Positions 16,937-22,027 of a stretch of DNA of 22,027 nucleotides are shown here, in pieces (position 1 is the first letter of the stretch; every line of letters begins with the position of its first letter). The stretch is taken from the NCBI GenBank assembly GCA_965661115.1, contig CBFICO010000029.1, positions 1-22,027 of the forward strand, read 5' to 3'. The translations under genes were made by a program, and so were the position numbers. Origin of the DNA: UBA6770 sp965661115. GTDB lineage: Bacteria > Bacteroidota > Bacteroidia > Flavobacteriales_G > Salibacteraceae. The notes under the pieces were generated by a model. The model saw nothing but the letters and a program-made list of their open reading frames with translations, ran no database searches and was not told the origin of the DNA.

Positions 16937-16944
16937 CAAACGTA
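16937..16944 (-). promoter_or_regulatory. Possible -7 box for the rhodanese gene
   Basis: TACGTTTG on the minus strand matches TAnnTTTG and lies 10-16 bases before the two possible ATG codons. No TTG is found at the usual -33 spacing. Confidence 0.4.
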
Positions 16945-17039
16945 TTACGGATTGTTTCGTTATTTAGGTAATCCTTATCACAATTCGATAAATTGAGTTT
17001 TAGGATAGTTTTAGCAAAAGATGGAGACAGCTATTTTGC

Positions 17040-17047
17040 TACATTTG
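17040..17047 (+). promoter_or_regulatory. Likely -7 box of the exosortase cassette
   Basis: TACATTTG matches TAnnTTTG and stands 19 bases before the ATG at 17067, the same spacing as for the gene at 8926. A -33 TTG is not evident. Confidence 0.5.
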
Positions 17048-17066
17048 TAATACAAACACTGATAGA

Positions 17067-17285
17067 ATGAAAAAGTCATCAAATAAGATAGCAGCAACAT
17101 TGACGTTTACGCTGGTTATGTTTTTAGGATCAGATGTTTTAGCTTCACCTCCGGGTGGCGGTGGTCCTGGTCAAGATGGTTGTATCCCTCCTCCTTGCGT
17201 GCCTATTGATGTTGGCATCAGTTCTCTTTTAGTGGCAGGTGTTGCTTTTGGAGGTAAAAAGATTTTCGATGCAATGAAGAACTAA
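17067..17285 (+). CDS. Small exported protein with PID-CTERM sorting signal
   Basis: This 72-aa protein has a signal peptide (residues 1-27, ending VLAS), a short Gly/Pro-rich stretch with two cysteines (C39, C44), the motif Pro-Ile-Asp at 46-48, a hydrophobic helix at about 49-62 and a basic GGKK tail. That order, motif then transmembrane helix then positive charges, is the plan of exosortase substrates; the PID motif is the form I know from Bacteroidota. The mature part before the motif is only about 18 residues, so the protein is almost all sorting signal. The exosortase gene begins 16 bp downstream, so this is most likely its dedicated substrate. What the tiny processed peptide does is unknown. 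Confidence 0.85.
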   Translation: MKKSSNKIAATLTFTLVMFLGSDVLASPPGGGGPGQDGCIPPPCVPIDVGISSLLVAGVAFGGKKIFDAMKN

Positions 17286-17301
17286 TTTAGATTGCTTCTG
17301 A

Positions 17302-17835
17302 ATGGAATTCCCTTCATTTCTTAAAAACAAATTAGTCAGGTTTATCCTGACTTCTTTTTTTCTATTCGTCACTTGGTTTGTGCTGTACGATTTATGGTTG
17401 CGCCCTGCAGGTAAAGTAGATACATTCATAATCAATATAATTGTACACAATAGCGATTTACTGCTGAGCATTATTGGTTTTGATACCATTCCAACTGACA
17501 TTTTAGGCGAGTCTATCAGAACCGTTGGTATAGATGGCTCACACGGTGTTTGGATCGGAGACCCCTGTAATGGTCTTACCTTATTTGCCTTGTTTACCGG
17601 ATTTGTACTCGCGTTTCCTGGCCCCATTAAATCAAAACTTTGGTTTATTCCAGTTGGAATTGTTTCGATTCATTTGCTCAATGTGATTCGAGTAAGTGCG
17701 TTGGCAGTTATACAACACTATGCTCCAGATTATTTAGAGTTTAACCATACCTATACCTTTACTATTTTAGTCTACTCCTATGTGTTTTATCTATGGCACA
17801 TTTGGAGCAATAAACTTGCCTATGCCAAAGCTTAA
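17302..17835 (+). CDS. Exosortase/archaeosortase family transpeptidase
   Basis: This 177-aa integral membrane protein probably cleaves the PID-CTERM signal and transfers the substrate. It has about five hydrophobic helices and the three expected catalytic positions: Cys89 in GDPCNGLTLFALFTGF, Arg130 in LLNVIRVSALAVIQ and His149 in EFNHTYTFTILVYSYVFY, all facing the outer side of the membrane in known family members. The size matches the short Bacteroidota exosortases (I recall the subgroup names XrtX and XrtF but cannot place it between them from sequence alone). It follows its putative substrate by 16 bp and its 3' end overlaps the next gene by 14 bp. Confidence 0.92.
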   Translation: MEFPSFLKNKLVRFILTSFFLFVTWFVLYDLWLRPAGKVDTFIINIIVHNSDLLLSIIGFDTIPTDILGESIRTVGIDGSHGVWIGDPCNGLTLFALFTGFVLAFPGPIKSKLWFIPVGIVSIHLLNVIRVSALAVIQHYAPDYLEFNHTYTFTILVYSYVFYLWHIWSNKLAYAKA

Positions 17836-18283
17836 AGCCGCCTTAATGGTCCTTTTACTCTTTGCTCTTGGTTTTTTTAGGGAGTTCCTTTTTGAGAATA
17901 TAAATACGCACTTGTATTACCTCTGGAAAAATGAGTCTAATCCATATTTACCTTCTTCATTATCCTTTTTAGAAGGCATTAGCTACTACCCTCTGTACTA
18001 TGCTAAGTTTGGATTAATCGTGCTGTTTACTTTAATGTTTTTGGCAGGTTCTATTGGTGTGGTTAGATGTTTTTTTAAAGAAGTGATTTTTACGAAGATT
18101 ACCACATGGGTGTTTGCTGGCATATTCGCATCATCGGCTTTAATATTTGGAATAGGATTGATGGTTGGTTTTGGTCATGAAGCATACGGAATAAGTAGAA
18201 AGCTGATTGAGTTTATTCAATCACCACTTGCTTGCTTTTTTCTTGTTCCTTCTTTTGTGTTGTATAAAAGGTCAACGAATTAA
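17822..18283 (+). CDS. Exosortase-associated membrane protein, function unknown
   Basis: This 153-aa protein has about four hydrophobic helices (about 4-18, 58-78, 92-112 and 130-146) and a conserved-looking periplasmic loop with FLFENINTHLYYLW and LPSSLSFLEGISYYPLYYAKFG. I chose the ATG at 17822, which overlaps the exosortase stop by 14 bp; a start at 17780 would place a 14-residue extension wholly inside that gene. Its tight coupling suggests it acts with the exosortase, perhaps holding the enzyme or delivering the acceptor. No known catalytic motif is visible and I do not recognise the family with certainty. Confidence 0.8.
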   Translation: MPKLKAALMVLLLFALGFFREFLFENINTHLYYLWKNESNPYLPSSLSFLEGISYYPLYYAKFGLIVLFTLMFLAGSIGVVRCFFKEVIFTKITTWVFAGIFASSALIFGIGLMVGFGHEAYGISRKLIEFIQSPLACFFLVPSFVLYKRSTN

Positions 18284-18309
18284 ACGTATGTAGCTAACCC
18301 AGCTCGAGC

Positions 18310-18495
18310 TTACGCCAATAACAATGGCGCTCCTTGCTGGTGAAAGTTTCTTAATACCCAATGCTTTAATTCACGCGCCTCTCTCTCCGATAAAGTATTA
18401 AGCGCTTTTGCTAACTCCTTTTGAAACAACCTGGCGTCAAAACTCACTTTTCGCAAAATGGTTTTGCTGTAGATTAACATTTTTCTGCGTGACAT
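18310..18495 (-). CDS. Conserved small Bacteroidota protein, function unknown
   Basis: This 61-aa protein resembles a short family I know from many Bacteroidota genomes, with the core MLIYSKTILRKVSFDARLFQKELAKAL and a later ELKHW. It looks soluble, helical and basic, with no signal peptide. The family core begins at the second methionine (ATG at 18480-18478), so that may be the real start instead of 18495. It converges with the exosortase cassette (27 bp between stops), and nothing near it reveals its job. Confidence 0.75.
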   Translation of the reverse strand: MSRRKMLIYSKTILRKVSFDARLFQKELAKALNTLSEREARELKHWVLRNFHQQGAPLLLA

Positions 18496-18594
18496 CTCAC
18501 TAGTGCTTTAATATTCGCTACAAGGTAAATTATTATTTAGAATTATTCTTGTTAAAAACTCTTGATGTTTTCAACAGATTGTGCATCAGCTAGA

Positions 18595-18602
18595 TACTTT
18601 TG
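18595..18602 (+). promoter_or_regulatory. -7 box directly before a start codon (possible leaderless mRNA)
   Basis: TACTTTTG fits TAnnTTTG but ends only 5 bases before the ATG at 18608, whereas other boxes in this window stand 18-19 bases away. Transcription from it would begin at or just after the start codon. It may be a leaderless promoter or a chance match. Confidence 0.35.
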
Positions 18603-18607
18603 TGTCC

Positions 18608-19429
18608 ATGAATTACACGCTGCGCCTTTGTTTCATTTGCTTGATTTCTTTGTTGGTAATAGACGGATTTGGTCAGAAAAAAAGAAAGAAAAATCCCTAC
18701 GCCGATTATTGGGAACAGCAAGAAAAGCAAGAGCAATTTGATAAGATTGCAAAGCAGGGGCACGAGCTTTTTCAGGCTAAGGATTACCAGGCGGCAAAAA
18801 GTAAATACGAGGAAGCGCTTACCATTATACCAACTGATCAGCGCACCATTGCGAAAGTCAGAGACATAAACCTACTCATAGAAAAACAAAAAATACAGCG
18901 AGAAAAAGCAGCAACATCTATAAAAGACACGATGCAACTTGTGGTGGAATCACCCATGACAAAAGACACCACAACTGCGAATATGGAAGTGCCCGATACA
19001 CTCACACTTTATTTAAATGAAGAGCGCATAGTTGAGACACCTAAGGGAGATACAACTAAACCTATTGTCCTTAAGAAAGAGGAGATTACCAAAATAGAAA
19101 CTGATCCTTTTCAGAAGAAAACGGCGGAACCAAAACAGATTGTCAAAAAACCTATCAAAAAAGAACCAGAGGAAAAAATGAACGCTCAACCCTACAAAAA
19201 CAGCGAAAATTACCGTAAATACCTAGCTACCATTTACAAAGCAGGGTGGACGGCAGAACAGTATAAAGAAGGGAAAAAAGAAATTACTAAACGAGTGTAC
19301 GTAAAAGAAAAACATGGCGACGAATACCTAATGGTAAAACATCACTACGGAGCTGTTTATTACTTTAAAAACGGGGAAAGTATTTCGTATATGACTTGGG
19401 TTGCTGAAACCGAAAAATCAGCTAACTAA
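18608..19429 (+). CDS. Exported TPR-like protein with conserved C-terminal domain
   Basis: This 273-aa protein starts at the ATG at 18608, which gives a clean signal peptide (LRLCFICLISLLVIDGFGQ); a GTG at 18581 would put nine polar residues in front of it. Behind a Lys-rich segment is a TPR-like helix pair (HELFQAKDYQAAKSKYEEAL, with TIIPTDQRTIAKV after it). A long low-complexity linker rich in Thr, Lys and Glu follows (about residues 100-200). The last 75 residues form a compact domain with GWTAEQYKEGKKEITKRVYV and AVYYFKNGESIS, a pattern I know from the ends of other Bacteroidota TPR proteins. It probably acts in the periplasm or at the cell envelope. Its 3' end overlaps the convergent gene by 12 bp. 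Confidence 0.8.
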   Translation: MNYTLRLCFICLISLLVIDGFGQKKRKKNPYADYWEQQEKQEQFDKIAKQGHELFQAKDYQAAKSKYEEALTIIPTDQRTIAKVRDINLLIEKQKIQREKAATSIKDTMQLVVESPMTKDTTTANMEVPDTLTLYLNEERIVETPKGDTTKPIVLKKEEITKIETDPFQKKTAEPKQIVKKPIKKEPEEKMNAQPYKNSENYRKYLATIYKAGWTAEQYKEGKKEITKRVYVKEKHGDEYLMVKHHYGAVYYFKNGESISYMTWVAETEKSAN

Positions 19430-19903
19430 TACCTGACCTGCTACCCAAGATACTTTAATGGGTACACGCCAATTGCTATTCAGTTCTCCTAGAGTCTGAA
19501 TAGTATTATTGTAGCAAAAACTTTGTTCGTTTAATCTGCCGTTTTTAATTCCCTCTTGAACCTTAGTAATACTCATTAGTTCCAAATTCCCTGCTACTTC
19601 AACTGCGAGGTTTATGCGGTTAAAGAAATCTACCCCTAGGTTTTTTCCCAATTCCTGAACAAAATAAACGCTTTTGTCTATGGAACAGCCTGTTGCGTTG
19701 GCCACTTGCTCGTCAACAGCTACCACCACAAATAAATTGTGAAGCACCTCAACCGCAGCTTCTAAAGCACTGCCATGGGCTGCCCAATTTGCTACGAATT
19801 GTGCGCCAGATTCATTTACGGCGTTTACCTCATTTGTGGTTAACAATCTGTCTGCTTGGTAAATCCAAACTCGCGACGATGATTTTAATTCGTTCAATTT
19901 CAT
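19418..19903 (-). CDS. Conserved Bacteroidota protein usually misannotated as ABC transporter ATPase
   Basis: This 161-aa protein starts at the ATG at 19903 (MKLNELKSSSRVWIYQADR), one base after the preceding gene's stop. An ATG eight codons upstream would overlap that gene. The segments SSRVWIYQADR, ATGCSIDKSVYFVQEL and NWRVPIKVSW are typical of a family often named ABC transporter ATPase in databases, yet there is no Walker A, signature or Walker B motif, so that name is not supported. Residues are soluble and alpha/beta in pattern. Its tight coupling with a Fe-S protein and a HAD-like phosphatase points to a shared pathway, still unknown. Confidence 0.82.
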   Translation of the reverse strand: MKLNELKSSSRVWIYQADRLLTTNEVNAVNESGAQFVANWAAHGSALEAAVEVLHNLFVVVAVDEQVANATGCSIDKSVYFVQELGKNLGVDFFNRINLAVEVAGNLELMSITKVQEGIKNGRLNEQSFCYNNTIQTLGELNSNWRVPIKVSWVAGQVLVS

Positions 19904-19904
19904 A

Positions 19905-20696
19905 CTAGTTCGATTGAGCTTCGGCAATTAATTCCGCTAGATCGTAGATTTTAATGGAGTTTTCTTTTTCAAAATTCTTCACCCCATCCGTCATCATGGT
20001 ATTGCAAAACGGACAACCTGTTGCAATTACATCAGGATTTACCTCTAAAGCATCTTCGGTGCGTTCGATGTTTACTTCTTTATTTCCTTTTTCGGCTTCT
20101 TTAAACATTTGTGCACCACCAGCGCCACAACACAAACCTTTGGTTTTGCAGCGTTTCATTTCTACTAACTCGCTATCCAACTGCTGCAACAAAGCTCTTG
20201 GTGCTTCGTATTCGTTGTTGGCTCGACCAAGGTAACAAGGATCGTGAAAAGTAATTTTCTTGCCTTTAAAAGAACCGCCTTCAACTTTTAGTTTTCCTTC
20301 GTTCATTAAAGAAGAAAGAAATTGCGTGTGATGCATTACCTCATAATTTCCACCTAAGCCAGGGTATTCATTCTTAAGTGTATTATAACAATGGGGGCAA
20401 GTAGTAACAATCTTTTTTACACCATAACCATTCAATACCTGAATGTTAGACATGGCTTGCATTTGAAATAAAAACTCGTTTCCTGCACGTTTTGCGGGGT
20501 CACCTGTACAGCTCTCTTCTGTTCCGAGTACAGCAAACTTCACATCAATTTTATTCAGAATACTTACAAAGCTTCTGGTGATTTTTTTTGCTCTATCATC
20601 AAAACTACCGGCACAACCCACCCAGAATAGCACTTCTGGTTCTTCACCGTTGGCCATCATATCGGCCATTGTTTTTACTTGTAATTGCTCACTCAT
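19905..20696 (-). CDS. CCG-domain Fe-S protein (heterodisulfide reductase B / LutA-like)
   Basis: This 263-aa cytoplasmic protein has two CCG-type cysteine motifs of the kind that hold iron-sulfur clusters or a catalytic disulfide site in HdrB, GlpC and LutA. The second is complete: C153 (HDPCYLGR), C189-C190-G191 (LCCGAGG) and C228/C231 (CPFC). The first has C28, C63 (SCTGDP, one cysteine where CC is usual) and C100/C103 (CPHC). It overlaps the HAD-like gene upstream by 4 bp (ATGA) and belongs with the membrane Fe-S protein encoded two genes earlier, with which it probably forms an electron-transfer complex. The electron donor and acceptor are unknown. Confidence 0.9.
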   Translation of the reverse strand: MSEQLQVKTMADMMANGEEPEVLFWVGCAGSFDDRAKKITRSFVSILNKIDVKFAVLGTEESCTGDPAKRAGNEFLFQMQAMSNIQVLNGYGVKKIVTTCPHCYNTLKNEYPGLGGNYEVMHHTQFLSSLMNEGKLKVEGGSFKGKKITFHDPCYLGRANNEYEAPRALLQQLDSELVEMKRCKTKGLCCGAGGAQMFKEAEKGNKEVNIERTEDALEVNPDVIATGCPFCNTMMTDGVKNFEKENSIKIYDLAELIAEAQSN

Positions 20697-21109
20697 TTCT
20701 CAAATACTTGAACTGTTGCTTCTTCTTCAATTAAATCGGTAAACTTTCCTTTGTAACGCGTTGCTCGCACAATATGATTATCTACCCAATGGTAGTTTCC
20801 TCCCCTTGGTTTCCCAAAGAGAATTCCATGGTATTTAAATCCATGTTCGCTTAACCATTGCTCTGTATTAGCACGGTGTTCCTCTGATCTACTGGTAAAA
20901 AAGGTAATGATATGCCCTTCATCGTACCACTTGTTAATCGTGCCTTTTCCACCTTCATATTCTTTAGCGGTAAGCATACGCTCTGGTTCTTCATTTGGAA
21001 CATCATCGCAGATAGTTCCGTCGATATCTATCAAGAAGTTTTTTACCCCATCTGGCAAAGTTGGACTAATCAATTGTCCGTTTTCTTTGGTCTCTTTTAG
21101 CTTACTCAT
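20693..21109 (-). CDS. HAD-like phosphatase family protein (often misnamed phosphoheptose isomerase)
   Basis: This 138-aa protein has a HAD core: motif I LIDIDGTICDD with D28 and D30, motif II FFTSRSEEH (T72, S73, R74), and a Lys100 in FGKPRGG that fits motif III. HWVDNHI (about residues 107-112) is close to motif IV. No cap domain is present. Proteins of this kind are often labelled phosphoheptose isomerase in databases, which the motifs do not support; the substrate is unknown. It overlaps its upstream neighbour by 8 bp and its downstream neighbour by 4 bp, so translation is coupled with two Fe-S proteins. Confidence 0.88.
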   Translation of the reverse strand: MSKLKETKENGQLISPTLPDGVKNFLIDIDGTICDDVPNEEPERMLTAKEYEGGKGTINKWYDEGHIITFFTSRSEEHRANTEQWLSEHGFKYHGILFGKPRGGNYHWVDNHIVRATRYKGKFTDLIEEEATVQVFEK

Positions 21110-22027
21110 CTTTCCAATTTAAACGGTCTGCTTGAGCAAATTGCCAAGGAGCCCCGTTGTTTTCAATATTGGTAAACATGTTGTTTAGTTCTGCCGGTGC
21201 TGCCGATTGCTCCATTACCAAGAATCGTCTTAAATCAACTATAATACTCAACGGGTCTAAATTAACCGGGCACGCTTCGGTGCAGGCATTACAGGATGTA
21301 CAAGCCCAGAGCTCTTCTGGAGTTATGTAATCGTTTAGTAATGTTTTACCATCCTCAGCATCTAACGCATTCTTATCGATGTAATTCCCTAATTCGGTTA
21401 AGCGATCTCGGGTATCCATCATAATTTTTCTGGGCGATAATAATTTACCTGTTTGGTTAGCAGGGCATTCCGAAGTGCATCTTCCGCACTCGGTACAGGT
21501 ATACGAATCGAGTAACTGCTTCCAGGTTAAGTCCTTTACGTCTTTTGCACCAAAAGATTGCGGAACTGCACCCTCTTCTGGTTCTGGTGGCGCTGCATAA
21601 GGATCAGCACTTGGGTCAAACATTAGCTCTACCTCTTTCTTAACCGAATCCAAGTTATTGAACTCCCCTTTGGCTTTAAGATTAGAATAATAAACCGTTG
21701 GGAATGCCAAAATAATGTGCAAGTGTTTTGATATTGCCAGGTAGTTCAAAAAGCCTAAAATCCCCAGAATATGAAACCACCAGGTGAATCGCTCAATGAA
21801 ATGAAGTGCTGATAAATCTCCTGGTAATAACCCTACTAGAAGGTTACTAACAATAAACCCATCACCAGACCATCCGATAGCATATTTCTCTAATTGCAAA
21901 GAAGCTAGCGCATCAACATTGGCATTCATAAGCACCGTATCGGCAGCATTCATGAATAAGAAAGCGCTCATCAATAATACCTCAGCAATTAAAATCAGGT
22001 TTGCATCAGAGGCAGGCCATCCCTTCA
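21102..22027 (-). CDS. Membrane Fe-S oxidoreductase subunit (partial, runs off the right edge)
   Basis: The open frame continues to the window end (the last codons read KGWPASDANLILIAEV), so the N-terminus is missing and the methionine at 21974 is internal. Visible are about four hydrophobic helices (including ANLILIAEVLLMSAFLF and FTWWFHILGILGFLNYLAIS), then a soluble part with two 4Fe-4S motifs: CTECGRCTSECP and CTSCNACTEACP. This is the layout of the heme- or quinone-linked membrane subunit of HdrDE/NarI-type Fe-S oxidoreductases found in Bacteroidota. Together with the CCG protein two genes downstream it should pass electrons between the membrane and a cytoplasmic partner. A cytochrome b-like histidine pair cannot be judged because the front is absent. 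Confidence 0.9.
   Translation of the reverse strand, partial: KGWPASDANLILIAEVLLMSAFLFMNAADTVLMNANVDALASLQLEKYAIGWSGDGFIVSNLLVGLLPGDLSALHFIERFTWWFHILGILGFLNYLAISKHLHIILAFPTVYYSNLKAKGEFNNLDSVKKEVELMFDPSADPYAAPPEPEEGAVPQSFGAKDVKDLTWKQLLDSYTCTECGRCTSECPANQTGKLLSPRKIMMDTRDRLTELGNYIDKNALDAEDGKTLLNDYITPEELWACTSCNACTEACPVNLDPLSIIVDLRRFLVMEQSAAPAELNNMFTNIENNGAPWQFAQADRLNWKDE

Noticed and set aside
17229..17627. Open frame of 132 codons on the minus strand across the exosortase gene
   Set aside because: It overlaps both the PID-CTERM tail and the catalytic region of the exosortase, and the protein lacks any motif.
17780..17821. Longer start for the exosortase-associated protein
   Set aside because: The extra 14 residues lie entirely inside the exosortase frame and add no membrane or signal feature; the ATG at 17822 matches usual coupling.
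19418..19903. ABC transporter ATPase function
   Set aside because: No Walker A, ABC signature or Walker B motif is present; the label common in databases does not fit.

Overview
The window looks like a chromosomal piece of a Bacteroidota bacterium, probably of the Flavobacteriales. This rests on two type IX secretion (T9SS) cargo proteins, promoters of the Bacteroidota type (TAnnTTTG at -7) with almost no Shine-Dalgarno sequences, a BY-kinase/Wzz fusion, a PID-CTERM/exosortase cassette, and several small conserved proteins typical of that phylum. A run of 10 N at 9513-9522 shows it comes from a draft scaffold. No rRNA, tRNA, CRISPR array or complete insertion sequence was seen.

Region 1 (1-8757, minus strand) is one surface-polysaccharide operon, read from right to left: a chain-length/BY-kinase protein, the two halves of an ABC polysaccharide exporter (Wzm permease, Wzt ATPase with a C-terminal domain), a T9SS-secreted protein of 652 aa, a GT2 glycosyltransferase and a GT4 glycosyltransferase. 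Gaps are 8-22 bp, the last two genes overlap, and a good promoter lies just upstream of 8757. The operon probably continues past the left edge.

Region 2 (8926-11947, plus) is a large, beta-rich secreted protein with a SprB-like and a PKD-like domain. It is transcribed away from region 1, is broken only by the N gap, and ends in a clear intrinsic terminator.

Region 3 (11948-16620) alternates short accessory genes (a GIY-YIG protein, a zinc-ribbon protein, an SRPBCC protein, and a large GT2 fused to a sugar-transferase-like half) with intergenic DNA full of degenerate palindromic repeats. Several of these repeats carry a second small palindrome nested inside them.

Region 4 (16621-18495) holds a rhodanese and a compact sorting cassette: a 72-aa PID-CTERM substrate, its exosortase-family transpeptidase and a membrane protein of unknown function, plus a conserved 61-aa protein on the other strand.

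Region 5 (18608-22027) holds a TPR-type exported protein that converges on a translationally coupled operon on the minus strand. That operon encodes a membrane Fe-S oxidoreductase (partial, runs off the right edge), a HAD-like phosphatase, a CCG-domain Fe-S protein and a conserved protein usually mislabelled as an ABC transporter ATPase.
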